From: an uncultured Collinsella sp. | Lineage (GTDB): Bacteria; Actinomycetota; Coriobacteriia; Coriobacteriales; Coriobacteriaceae | Assembly (NCBI GenBank): GCA_900553705.1 | Contig: USEK01000029.1 | Coordinates: forward strand, 1-11,819 | Length of the DNA stretch: 11,819 nt | Reading direction: 5' to 3' | Shown here: positions 1 to 6,072 of the stretch, one piece after another | Position numbering within the stretch: the stretch's first letter is position 1 | Layout of the letters: each line of letters begins with the position of its first letter | The notes under the pieces: generated by a model | Database searches by the model: none | What the model saw: only the letters and a program-made list of their open reading frames with translations | What the model was told of the DNA's origin: nothing | Made by a program: the position numbers and the translations under genes

Positions 1-47
1 GAGATTCCTCTACGTCTCGTGGGCTCGGAGATGTGTATAAGAGACAG
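1..47 (+). other. Nextera (Tn5) sequencing adapter, not genomic
   Basis: The first 47 bases match the Illumina Nextera i7-side adapter: an 8-base index TCCTCTAC at 6-13 (the adapter form of index N712, from memory), the GTCTCGTGGGCTCGG segment, and the 19-base Tn5 mosaic end AGATGTGTATAAGAGACAG ending at 47. It reads into the neighbouring gene as the well-known artefact peptide MGSEMCIRDR. Native DNA starts at 48. Confidence 0.98.
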
Positions 48-573
48 AAAGAATACGATTACCGGTTACATGGACGCGCTGCGCCGTATCAATATCGTCG
101 ACGATGTCCCCGCGTGGCATCCGGCTCTCAGGTCGCCGGTGAAGCTGTGGCAGGGCGCGAAGCGGCACCTTGCGGACCCATCGCTCGCCGTCGCCCTCAT
201 CGGCGCGGACCCGGAGTCGTTGTCATCCGATCCGAAGACCCTTGGCTTGCTCTTCGAATCCCTTGTGCTGCACGATCTCAAGGTTTACGCGGCGGCCAGC
301 GATGCGACAGTATCCCACTACCACGACGCTGACGACCTAGAGGTCGACGCGATTGTCCATCGCCGTGACGGCTCGTGGGTTGCCGTTGAGGTCAAGCTCG
401 GGAGCCCCCAAGTCCCAGAGGCAGTGGAAAATCTGCTTCGACTTGAGCGAAAGCTGGTCGATCGCGGGGAGAGGCCGCCTGCGGCGAAACTCATCGTCAT
501 CGGGTTTGGTATGCCGGCTCACGTAACTAGCGAAGGCATCGTTGTTGCTCCGGTCGATACGCTCGGAATCTAA
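48..573 (+). CDS. C-terminal part of AAA-family ATPase with DUF4143 domain (partial)
   Basis: About 174 native codons remain and end at a TAA at 571-573; the 5' part, including the whole ATPase domain, lies beyond the adapter junction. The visible part fits the C-terminal DUF4143 module of the ATPases that pair an N-terminal AAA_14 P-loop domain with a nuclease-like C-terminus. It has a helix of the type GLLFESLVLHDLKVYA followed by a strand pair with LEVDAIV and VAVEVKLGS. This acidic/E-x-K arrangement recalls the PD-(D/E)XK fold and is typical of the family (GELFE..., EVDFVI..., IEVKSS). The cellular role of these proteins is poorly known, and they are often accessory or horizontally acquired. 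The gene ends just before a perfect hairpin at 585-627. The family call is from motif memory only. Confidence 0.75.
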
Positions 574-584
574 AGCTATTTGCA

Positions 585-627
585 TTTCCAGAAATCCTCT
601 AGAAGGTGCCTGGAGGATTTCTGGAAA
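585..627. terminator. Perfect 15-bp hairpin after the DUF4143 gene
   Basis: TTTCCAGAAATCCTC at 585-599 is exactly complementary to 613-627, with a 13-nt loop. It lies 12 nt after the stop of the plus-strand gene and 22 nt past the end of the minus-strand BspA relic, so it sits between two convergent reading frames. No strong T-run follows on either strand (only TATTTT at 635-640 on the plus strand), so it is a likely but imperfect bidirectional terminator. It could also be a repeat-type palindrome. Confidence 0.55.
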
Positions 628-648
628 CAACCGGTATTTTGATCTGGG

Positions 649-1068
649 CTAAGAAAGGTTGCGGGTCCAAATTCCGTGCTGCGTGGAGCCGGTGATTTTG
701 TTCAGGAACTCGCGCTGCTCCTCGGTTGCGAGGATGTAGGTAGAGCAGCCACTGAGCATCTGGTCGACGTCTGTGATTCCGGACGCCTCCCATCCCAAGA
801 TGCTGACGGCCTTGAGCGTCAGGCAGTTGAGGAACATGTAGGACGTGTTCTCGACGTTCGAGGCGTCAAGACGGTCGAGATCAAAAAGCTCCGTGACGCT
901 TGAGCATCCCCTGAACATGCCCTCCAGGGTCGTGCAATCCGATGTATCGAGTTTCGATAGGTCGATTGGGTCAGACCGTCGAACAGGTATCTACCGCTCT
1001 CTGGATCCCAGGTATCCAGGACAACGACCTCACGGATTCGATTCCTGTAGGAATACCACGGTTGCTTT
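649..1068 (-). pseudogene. BspA-like (DUF285) surface-protein relic, 5'-truncated and frameshifted
   Basis: The minus strand encodes the irregular repeat of the BspA-like/DUF285 leucine-rich surface proteins. The repeat blocks are DLSKLDTSDCTTLEGMFRGCSS, in two adjoining parts DLSKLDTSDC and TTLEGMFRGCSS, then DRLDASNVENTSYMFLNC and a closing SGITDVDQMLSGC, with a TAG stop at 649-651. Upstream of about 966-971 the same protein continues only in another frame (PWYSYRNRIREVVVL and then SGRYLFDGLT), and the downstream frame meets a TAG. Restoring one base would give GLT-x-IDLSKLDTS, the family consensus, so a single-base deletion is the simplest explanation. Further upstream the homology stops near the 1069-1102 hairpin, with no start codon, signal peptide or N-terminal repeats. 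Intact family members are long, exported, cell-surface adhesin-like proteins. A sequencing or assembly error could explain the frameshift but not the missing N-terminus. Confidence 0.75.
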
Positions 1069-1102
1069 CCGCATTCGTCCGTGTGTGTACGGATGAATGC
1101 GG
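1069..1102. repeat. 14-bp inverted repeat (hairpin)
   Basis: CCGCATTCGTCCGT at 1069-1082 pairs with ACGGATGAATGCGG at 1089-1102 (13 Watson-Crick pairs and one G-T), with a GTGTGT loop. It lies between the end of the hypothetical gene at 1147 and the point where BspA similarity begins. There is no T-run on either side, so a role as intrinsic terminator is weak. It may mark a deletion or insertion scar. Confidence 0.6.
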
Positions 1103-1146
1103 GGTTCGATACCCCGGCGGCCTGATCGGCAGGCCGACGGGAACTC

Positions 1147-1575
1147 TCACTCCTCGATAAAAGCCGGCGCTCGGTTAGTTCTGCGCATCTTGAAATCGTC
1201 AGTTTCGTGGGAGACGTAGAGGATGCCGTCCATCCCATCTCGCGATGCATATGAAAGGTGAACAGAACCGCAACCCGATCCATCATCGTCGAGAAGATCG
1301 AACGAATTCGGGTCGCTCGTTGCGGCCAAACGACCACTCAGACAAGAGCCATCGCCATTACAGATTTGCCATTCCATGTCTTCGCCTGCGAGAATCGCCA
1401 TAGACGGCCTGGTCGCGCCATCGTTGACATACATCCCGTCTATGCCAAAACCGTTTTCAGCGCCATCAATAAACGATTGCTCGGACCTATACTTCGCAAA
1501 TGATGCACATAGCACCATTGCAAGACAAAGTGCAAAGCCAACAATAACGATCTTTACGTAGCTCTTGGCTGTCAT
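1147..1575 (-). CDS. Hypothetical membrane-anchored or exported small protein
   Basis: This 142-residue protein of unknown family opens with a short basic start and one hydrophobic segment at about residues 8-27 (IVIVGFALCLAMVLCASFA), which could be a signal anchor or signal peptide. The cysteine in VLC lacks a proper lipobox, so a lipoprotein is unlikely. The rest is polar and acidic (GAENGFGIDG, LLDDDGSGCGS), contains three cysteines and ends TNRAPAFIEE, which suggests a small extracytoplasmic domain. The ATG at 1573-1575 is preceded by AAAAGAGGGATGGC, an adequate ribosome binding site, which supports expression. It is not similar to the aga-cluster genes. It lies directly upstream of the BspA relic on the same strand, so the two may once have shared a transcript. 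I do not recognise a function. Confidence 0.6.
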   Translation of the reverse strand: MTAKSYVKIVIVGFALCLAMVLCASFAKYRSEQSFIDGAENGFGIDGMYVNDGATRPSMAILAGEDMEWQICNGDGSCLSGRLAATSDPNSFDLLDDDGSGCGSVHLSYASRDGMDGILYVSHETDDFKMRRTNRAPAFIEE

Positions 1576-1695
1576 GCCATCCCTCTTTTCGCTTGCCTAA
1601 AGAAATGCGGAAGAAGCTGTTCGTCGCGGCTTGTTTGTACGCCTTTCTGCCCCGGTTCGGTTGCTTAGGTTACTTGAGAGATCCTATATATGATG

Positions 1696-1713
1696 ATTAC
1701 CCATATGCGTAAT
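1696..1713. promoter_or_regulatory. 18-bp near-palindrome, possible operator
   Basis: ATTACCCATATGCGTAAT reads the same on both strands at 16 of 18 positions. It is about 120 bp upstream of the minus-strand hypothetical gene, with AT-rich TATATA-like sequence beside it at 1685-1690 that could serve as a -10 on the minus strand. Six bases further on, TTCGA-N5-TCGAA (1720-1734) is another inverted repeat. Size and symmetry suit a dimeric regulator, but no matching regulator gene is adjacent, so this is an inference. Confidence 0.35.
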
Positions 1714-1813
1714 ATGAATTTCGAACATGTCGAAATCAATCAATGGTTGCGGGAGTTTCCGACCTCAGCGAAATGCCGCCCTATACCCACAGAATCAGAC
1801 GGGTTTGACATGT

Positions 1814-1831
1814 GCTAATGGACGCTAATGG
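1814..1831 (+). repeat. Direct repeat GCTAATGG, two copies 10 bp apart
   Basis: GCTAATGG occurs at 1814-1821 and again at 1824-1831, so the copies are one helical turn apart, as expected for tandem protein-binding sites. No gene start is close enough to assign a role. Confidence 0.4.
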
Positions 1832-1902
1832 CACTTGGTCGGCAACGGTCTTAGCCCATCGGCCCCAACAGTGTCTCCTTCTGTCGCGCCGCGGGCCAGG
1901 AG

Positions 1903-1920
1903 CACGGCGGTGGCGCCGTG
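1903..1920. repeat. GC-rich hairpin
   Basis: CACGGCG at 1903-1909 pairs perfectly with 1914-1920 around a GTGG loop, with CCGCGG on both outer sides. It lies in an unusually GC-rich island (about 1880-1990) inside otherwise mixed intergenic DNA. Confidence 0.5.
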
Positions 1921-2342
1921 CCGCGGCAGCTGGACGACCGCGTCGTCGACCGTGGCGATTACACTCGCGACGGCACGCCTCGCTAGTTTGCCTCGCCCTA
2001 TTGGCCCCAGCGCGTTGCAGTTCAATCAGCTGTTACAATTACCCACCCACAAAAAGACCATCTAGCAGGTGCTTTGCTGTTATAGACTCCTGGAAAGAAA
2101 GGGCCGAACCGAAGTGTCTGGCCGAACGCCAATTGTCTGGGAACTGCTTCGGATTCGACCCTCTTTTACTTTTGCCCACTCGGTGGACTTCGGGCTTAAT
2201 GCTTAGGGGCGGGGATTTACCAAAGTGAAATTTCAATGGAAAGAAACCCAGCTGCAACAATTGCCCTGGTGAGGGCTCGAATTGGCCATATAGATCTAAA
2301 ATAGTCACGATATACAAATGTCGAGAGACGTTGGGGATATAG

Positions 2343-2852
2343 ATGAAAAGAACTAAGGGTTTTCTTTTGTTGGTAATGATGTTGCTCGGACTGTACTGTC
2401 TGAGTGGCCCTTCTTGGGCCGAGGCTGCCTGTCCTGAAGGTGAGCCTCAGCAGTCTTATACGGGCAGCCTGCTGATAACTGCTAAGGAGGGCGATGCCGA
2501 CTCTCAGTCTGGGGTAAATCCCCTTGCCACTTTTGAGGGGGACGGCGGAACGGTCAAGCTTGACCATATTGGTAGCGGGATTTTGAGGTGGCAAGTTCTT
2601 CCGGACAAAATTGCGAACGATCCCTTCTCTTTTGCTGGAACGATATATCTATACAAGGTTGTGAGCGGAAAACAAAAATACGTCGATTGCTATCCGACAA
2701 ACGGGTCTGGAATTGCATTCACCGGCATTTCGGGGCAGATTGATACACATGTACGAAAGGGAACCTATGTGGTGCGTTGGGTTGGAGCTGCTGCAGGCCC
2801 GATATGGCTTGCGGTCTTGCGCCCCGATGTCCAAATAGGTTTCTCTCTCTAG
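2343..2852 (+). CDS. Secreted protein of unknown function
   Basis: This 169-residue protein has a textbook Sec signal peptide: MKRTK, a hydrophobic core GFLLLVMMLLGLYCL, and a likely signal-peptidase site after PSWA (about residue 26), leaving a mature domain of roughly 140 residues. That domain is rich in alternating hydrophobic/polar stretches and glycines (SLLITA, TVKLDHIGSGILRWQV, TIYLYKVVSGKQKYVDCY, GTYVVRWVGAA, WLAVLRPDVQIGFSL), as in small beta-sandwich proteins. Two cysteines remain in the mature part (CPEG near its N-terminus and DCYP), and they could form a disulfide. The ATG at 2343 follows TTGGGGATATAG, an acceptable ribosome binding site. The next gene starts 14 nt after the stop, so the two are probably cotranscribed. 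No family recognised. Confidence 0.7.
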   Translation: MKRTKGFLLLVMMLLGLYCLSGPSWAEAACPEGEPQQSYTGSLLITAKEGDADSQSGVNPLATFEGDGGTVKLDHIGSGILRWQVLPDKIANDPFSFAGTIYLYKVVSGKQKYVDCYPTNGSGIAFTGISGQIDTHVRKGTYVVRWVGAAAGPIWLAVLRPDVQIGFSL

Positions 2853-2866
2853 ACGGGAAGTTGCTC

Positions 2867-3232
2867 ATGGACGCCATATATGACGGAGACGACTGGGTCG
2901 ATCATTATACTTGGCGCCTGGTCGGCTCGAACGACAATGGGGATGTGGTGTTTGATGGACTATGTCCAAAGCATCTCCATCCTTTTGTCTCGTCGTTAAT
3001 TGAGAGTTCCGCTCGCGTTGTCCCCTACAGCTCGGCGTCGCTTCATGATACGGACGTTTTGAAGACCATAAGGGAATCAATTGACGATGGCACGATGAGC
3101 GGCCCGCTGTTTTCTCGGCTTGTGGGGCTAGATGAGATTGGCTCGAAACGACTGCTTGCGGGCGAAAAAGTGGAACTCACTTATCGGTCGATGATTTCAA
3201 TCCTGCGGCTAGCCGATGTTCTTCGCAAATAA
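2867..3232 (+). CDS. Small hypothetical protein, possible C-terminal helix-turn-helix
   Basis: This protein has 121 residues from the ATG at 2867, which is preceded by GGGAAG at a 6-nt distance. The frame is open further upstream (to 2777), but that part overlaps the secreted-protein gene and has no ribosome binding site, so I prefer 2867. The N-terminal half is acidic with several tryptophans (DAIYDGDDWVDHYTWRL). The C-terminal segment, roughly residues 80-120 (FSRLVGLDEIGSKRLL, GEKVELTYRSMISILRLADVL), has the spacing of an XRE-type helix-turn-helix of the kind found in HigA-like antitoxins. That resemblance is weak and based on pattern only. It sits 14 nt downstream of the secreted protein, in a likely two-gene operon, and no toxin-like partner is visible. 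Confidence 0.6.
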   Translation: MDAIYDGDDWVDHYTWRLVGSNDNGDVVFDGLCPKHLHPFVSSLIESSARVVPYSSASLHDTDVLKTIRESIDDGTMSGPLFSRLVGLDEIGSKRLLAGEKVELTYRSMISILRLADVLRK

Positions 3233-3250
3233 ATGAGGCTTCCCTATTCA

Positions 3251-3306
3251 AAAACCGAAAACCCCGCCAAACGTGATTCCCCTAGAGAAAGCACGTTTGG
3301 CGGGGT
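3251..3306 (-). terminator. Strong terminator of the lacX-lacC-yhcH group
   Basis: A perfect 15-bp GC-rich stem (ACCCCGCCAAACGTG at 3261-3275 with 3292-3306, 16-nt loop) is followed on the minus strand by TTTCGGTTTTT. That is a canonical intrinsic terminator for the minus-strand operon ending at 3368. On the plus strand it lies 28 nt after the small hypothetical gene but has no T-run there, so it may help end that transcript only by its stem. Confidence 0.85.
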
Positions 3307-3310
3307 CCTA

Positions 3311-3336
3311 GCGTGATTTCCCTAGGGGAATCACGC
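3311..3336. repeat. Second hairpin sharing sequence with the terminator loop
   Basis: GCGTGATT at 3311-3318 pairs with AATCACGC at 3329-3336, and the stem extends inward through a U-G pair and C-G pairs to a CTAG tetraloop. The stretch CGTGATTTCCCTAG at 3312-3325 repeats CGTGATTCCCCTAG at 3272-3285 with a single mismatch, and its right arm is a third, inverted copy of CGTGATTCCC. Tandem hairpins built from one motif are unusual for a simple terminator. Confidence 0.6.
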
Positions 3337-3367
3337 CATCAGACGAACAGCTCAGCCGAGCAGCTCG

Positions 3368-3841
3368 CTACTCCTCCCAGTAGGCGTCGGCAAGCAACTT
3401 AAAGCAGATCTTCTTGACCGGCTGTGCGCCATCGCCCGGGAACTCGAGCGTGGGCATGTGGGGCTCGCCGGCAACGAACAGCGCGAATTTGTCGTCGGCA
3501 AGATCGCCGGCGATCGAGGCGTCGGAATCGACCAGATCATAGTCGTCCTTCTCGTCAAACTCCTGGACCAGCGTCAGGCTGCCCGTAGCGACCTTGAAGG
3601 CCTCGCGACCCTCGACATCGATCTGCAGGTCGTGATAGCGCTGATGCGTCTCATAGTGAGCCTCAGCCTCGGGACGCGTCGTGGGAGCCATGACGTTCGC
3701 ATAGACCTTGTCGCCCAGAATCGGATGGCTGCCGACCTCGAGCTGTGCCGGGTCGTTCTCCTCGAGCCAGTCGATCAGCACGTCGAGGCCCTTGAGCATT
3801 CCGCGGTATTCCTCGATATCGCCCAATGCACCGTAAATCAT
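3368..3841 (-). CDS. YhcH/YjgK/YiaL (EbgC, DUF386) family protein
   Basis: This 157-residue cupin-like protein has the normal length for the family that includes E. coli YhcH, YiaL and EbgC. Diagnostic parts are MIYGALGDIEEY at the start, the metal-site segment HYETHQRYHDLQIDVEG (E64, H66 and H70 in the family pattern E-x-H-x3-D/H), GEPHMP at 126-130 (H128) and a closing KKICFKL. Family members accompany catabolism of sialic acid, GalNAc and other amino sugars and may act as sugar anomerases or epimerases, but the exact reaction is not firmly established. The ATG at 3839-3841 follows GAGAGGGG at a suitable distance. It is the last gene of the minus-strand group behind the epimerase and kinase, separated from the kinase by a nagA relic, and is followed by a strong terminator. 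It fits a helper role in amino-sugar use. Confidence 0.88.
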   Translation of the reverse strand: MIYGALGDIEEYRGMLKGLDVLIDWLEENDPAQLEVGSHPILGDKVYANVMAPTTRPEAEAHYETHQRYHDLQIDVEGREAFKVATGSLTLVQEFDEKDDYDLVDSDASIAGDLADDKFALFVAGEPHMPTLEFPGDGAQPVKKICFKLLADAYWEE

Positions 3842-3873
3842 CTAAATCCCCTCTCGGATCGTTTATTTGGCAG

Positions 3874-4005
3874 CTACTCGGTAAATGCATTACCGACGCT
3901 GTTGTCATCCACATACGTCTCGACCAGGGTAAGGTCGGGATTGAACACGACAAACTCGGCGTCGCGCCCCAGCATAATGCTACCGCACTTGTCGTCGACA
4001 TGAGC
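3874..4005 (-). pseudogene. nagA: Leftover 3' end of a second nagA (deacetylase) gene
   Basis: The minus strand encodes 43 residues (AHVDDKCGSIMLGRDAEF... ending SVGNAFTE) and then TAG. Aligned without gaps to residues 347-389 of the intact NagA in this window, 33 of 43 positions are identical, including DKCGSIM, GRDA, LTLVETYV and SVGNAFTE. Similarity stops abruptly upstream of 4005; the remaining spacer to the kinase stop at 4039 is unrelated, and there is no start codon or ribosome binding site. All the metal ligands and catalytic residues of the enzyme are missing, so it cannot be functional. The differences at protein and DNA level show that it comes from a diverged paralogue or foreign allele, not from a recent duplication. 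A former order kinase-nagA2-yhcH followed by an internal deletion explains it best. Confidence 0.88.
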
Positions 4006-4038
4006 TAGCAAGCAATGCCGGGGCCGACGCCCAGGCTT

Positions 4039-4974
4039 TTACAGCTCGGTCACGACAACGCCGTTGTAGACCTCGTCCCAACGGTCCATGACCAGATGGC
4101 CGGTCATGGGATCCATGGCATTGAGCTTGCCGCAGGTGTTGGCGGTACGCAGCACCGTCTCGTCATCCGCGCCAGCAGCAATCGCATGCGCGAAGCCGGC
4201 AATGGTCGAATCGCCAGAGCCCGTAGCGTTAACGGCGGGGATATCGGGGGTCTTGGCGCGGAATGCACGGCCATTATGGAAGCCCACGGAGCCGGCAGCG
4301 CCCATGGACACGACGACCCAGGGGATATCGGAGAAGCGGGCATCAGAGGCGAGCGCGGCGCGGAGCTCGTCCACATCGTCGGTGGTAAAGCTCGTGCCCA
4401 GAAGGCCGTTAATCTCGGTCAGGTTAGGCTTGACCAGCTCGGGCTTAATTTCGGACTTAAGGGCGGCCTCGAGCGAAGCACCCGAGGTATCGAGCAGCAC
4501 CTTGGCGCCGGCGTTCTCGGCAATACCCGTGATCTTGGCGTAGTAGCCTGCCTCGACACCACGGGGCAGCGAACCCGAGATGGTAACGACAGCGGCCTTG
4601 CTCGCAAGCTTGGCGAACTTGGCGGTAAAGGCATCGAGCTCCTCGGGGGCAATCGTCGGGCCGCTCTCGAGTAGCTCGGTCTGGTTGCCGGCGTGGAGGA
4701 TGTTAAGGCAAATGCGAGTCTCGCCCTTGATGGGTACAAAATCATTCTTAATGCCGTTGGCATCCATGAGCTCGGCCATGTAGGCGCCCATGTGGCCGCC
4801 GAGTAGACCGGTTGCCACAACGTCGTCGCCCAGCTGACCCAGTACACGGGCCACGTTGAGACCCTTGCCGCCGGCGGTCTTTTCGGGCGTCACACGGTTA
4901 ACGTCGTCGATAATGAGCTCATCGAGCTGATAGCGTGTATCGACGGACGGGTTCATCGTAACGGTGAGGATCAT
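4039..4974 (-). CDS. lacC: PfkB-family kinase, tagatose-6-phosphate kinase (LacC) type
   Basis: This 311-residue protein is the usual length for LacC/FruK enzymes. Motifs in order: MILTVTMNPSVD at the N-terminus, the PfkB signature AGGKGLNVARVLGQLG (34-49), SGSLPRG (133-139), KPNLTEI (182-188) and the C-terminal NATGSGDSTIAGF with catalytic Asp255. The second residue of the GAGD-type motif is Ser instead of Ala, as also occurs in LacC. The tail GKLNAMDPMTGHL resembles LacC (GMLNAME...TGHV) more than FruK. Predicted reaction: ATP-dependent conversion of tagatose-6-phosphate to tagatose-1,6-bisphosphate in the cytosol, the step after AgaS in GalNAc breakdown. FruK activity on fructose-1-phosphate is the main alternative. 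The ATG follows AAGGAG at 6 nt. The gene lies 59 nt downstream of the epimerase gene and probably shares its transcript. Confidence 0.88.
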   Translation of the reverse strand: MILTVTMNPSVDTRYQLDELIIDDVNRVTPEKTAGGKGLNVARVLGQLGDDVVATGLLGGHMGAYMAELMDANGIKNDFVPIKGETRICLNILHAGNQTELLESGPTIAPEELDAFTAKFAKLASKAAVVTISGSLPRGVEAGYYAKITGIAENAGAKVLLDTSGASLEAALKSEIKPELVKPNLTEINGLLGTSFTTDDVDELRAALASDARFSDIPWVVVSMGAAGSVGFHNGRAFRAKTPDIPAVNATGSGDSTIAGFAHAIAAGADDETVLRTANTCGKLNAMDPMTGHLVMDRWDEVYNGVVVTEL

Positions 4975-5033
4975 TTTTAGCTCCTTATCTCGCAGGCTCC
5001 TTGTGCCTCGCGATACGAGTCGACAAAACGGAA

Positions 5034-5915
5034 TTACAGAATCTCAATCGTGAACGAGCGAACGACGGTCTCCTTGGGCTTGGCGACAAGGCAGCCACGC
5101 TTATGCTCAAGCACGTCGTCCTCATCGGAGCAGGTCGAAAGGCCGCCCCAAGGCTCAACTGCCACAAAATCACCCTCGGGCTTGCTCCACACAATGAGAT
5201 AGGGGAAGCCCTCAAAGCTCAGGCGGACGCCCTTGTCCTCGCCCTTTTTGGAAAGCGTGACCTGGCGGCTCTCGAGCACGTCAAAGATGGTCTCCGCAAA
5301 ATCGAAGAGCTCGTGCGACAGGGGCAGCGTCTTTCCCACCATGGGGTTCTTGGAGCGCTTGTCCACGTCAATCAAGCCAGTCGAAGGGACAGCGGTGCAA
5401 AGCTCTGCAGCCTCTTCTTTCTCAAAGCGCAACTCGTAGTCCGTATAGGCCTCGCCCTCATCGAGCGGGCACCTAAAGCCGGGATGCCCACCGATAAAGA
5501 ACGGCATGTCCTCGGTGCCCTCGCTGGTAACCTCATAGGAGACACGCACGGCGGCGTCCTCGAGCGTATAGCGGGCGACGAGCCTAAACGGATACGGATA
5601 ATCGCTCAGCAGCGCGGCGTTATCCTCCGAAGCCAGGCACATAGCCAACTCGTTCTCGCCTTGGCTCAGCAGCTTCCATTCCTGCTTGCGCGCAAAGCCG
5701 TGGCGAGCGAGCTTTACATGATGCCCGGCAAACGTCATGGCGCTGTTGTCGCGCAAGCCTCCGCAAATCGGGAAGCAAATCGGCGCCTGGCCGGACCACA
5801 CGGTGGGATCACCCTGCCACAAGTACTCGCGACCTCCGGCCTCAATCGAGGTAAACGAGCCACCAGCCGTGGAAACCTTAATAGAAATCGAATCGTTGGA
5901 GAGAGCGTATTCCAT
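5034..5915 (-). CDS. lacX: Aldose 1-epimerase family protein, LacX-like
   Basis: This 293-residue GalM-superfamily beta-sandwich protein is shorter than classical GalM and closest in style to LacX of lactose/tagatose operons. Visible landmarks are FPICGGLRDN (48-57), the substrate His in LARHGFAR (His72), the catalytic His in IGGHPGFRCPL (His144) and the catalytic Glu in VAVEPWGG (Glu254). The family interconverts alpha and beta anomers of hexoses. Here the substrate is probably a sugar of the galactose/tagatose route, phosphorylated or not; the sequence cannot settle which. The ATG at 5913-5915 has AAAGGA 8 nt upstream. It is the first gene of the minus-strand group (epimerase, kinase, nagA relic, yhcH), divergent from the flavodoxin-like gene. 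Confidence 0.85.
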   Translation of the reverse strand: MEYALSNDSISIKVSTAGGSFTSIEAGGREYLWQGDPTVWSGQAPICFPICGGLRDNSAMTFAGHHVKLARHGFARKQEWKLLSQGENELAMCLASEDNAALLSDYPYPFRLVARYTLEDAAVRVSYEVTSEGTEDMPFFIGGHPGFRCPLDEGEAYTDYELRFEKEEAAELCTAVPSTGLIDVDKRSKNPMVGKTLPLSHELFDFAETIFDVLESRQVTLSKKGEDKGVRLSFEGFPYLIVWSKPEGDFVAVEPWGGLSTCSDEDDVLEHKRGCLVAKPKETVVRSFTIEIL

Positions 5916-5937
5916 TACCCATCCTTTCGAACAACTG

Positions 5938-5965
5938 CTTTATTTCACGCAAGCGCCCGTTTCAA
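5938..5965 (-). promoter_or_regulatory. Possible promoter of the epimerase-kinase-yhcH operon
   Basis: On the minus strand, TTGAAA (5960-5965) and ATAAAG (5938-5943) are 16 nt apart and lie just upstream of the epimerase start at 5915. A single TAACCA half-site, like one arm of the larger repeat upstream of agaS, sits at 5969-5974 next to the -35. The boxes are not a strong match, so this is tentative. Confidence 0.35.
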
Positions 5966-6072
5966 TCCTAACCATAGAACAAACCCGCACGCTCATCGAT
6001 GCGTCCGGTATCCCGGCCATGTAACGGGGTACCATACAGACATTGATGCAATTACAGCTGAAAGGCCTTCTT

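Larger units (their letters stand above)
1576..2342. other. Intergenic stretch without a convincing gene
   Basis: These 767 bp separate the minus-strand hypothetical gene from the plus-strand secreted-protein gene. The reading frames here (for example a 66-codon minus frame at 1825-2025, a 138-codon plus frame at 1812-2228 and a 92-codon minus frame at 2039-2317) lack ribosome binding sites and recognisable domains. Composition changes abruptly: 1680-1740 is AT-rich with palindromes, 1880-1990 is very GC-rich with a hairpin, and 2220-2340 is AT-rich again and likely holds the promoter of the next gene. It could be decayed coding DNA, but I could not assign it. Confidence 0.5.

Noticed and set aside
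1720..1734. TTCGA-N5-TCGAA as an SOS (LexA) box
   Set aside because: The Gram-positive/actinobacterial box needs GAAC-N4-GTTC; here the right half is TCGAA, so the match fails.
1812..2228. 138-codon plus-strand frame in the intergenic gap
   Set aside because: The translation is an arginine/alanine-rich run typical of out-of-frame GC-rich DNA, with no ribosome binding site and no domain.
2100..2290. A tRNA or small structured RNA in the gap before the secreted-protein gene
   Set aside because: Short complementary stretches exist, but no cloverleaf, anticodon arm or CCA-like end could be assembled.
2039..2317. 92-codon minus-strand frame
   Set aside because: It needs a TTG start without a ribosome binding site, runs through the probable promoter of the secreted-protein gene and resembles no family.
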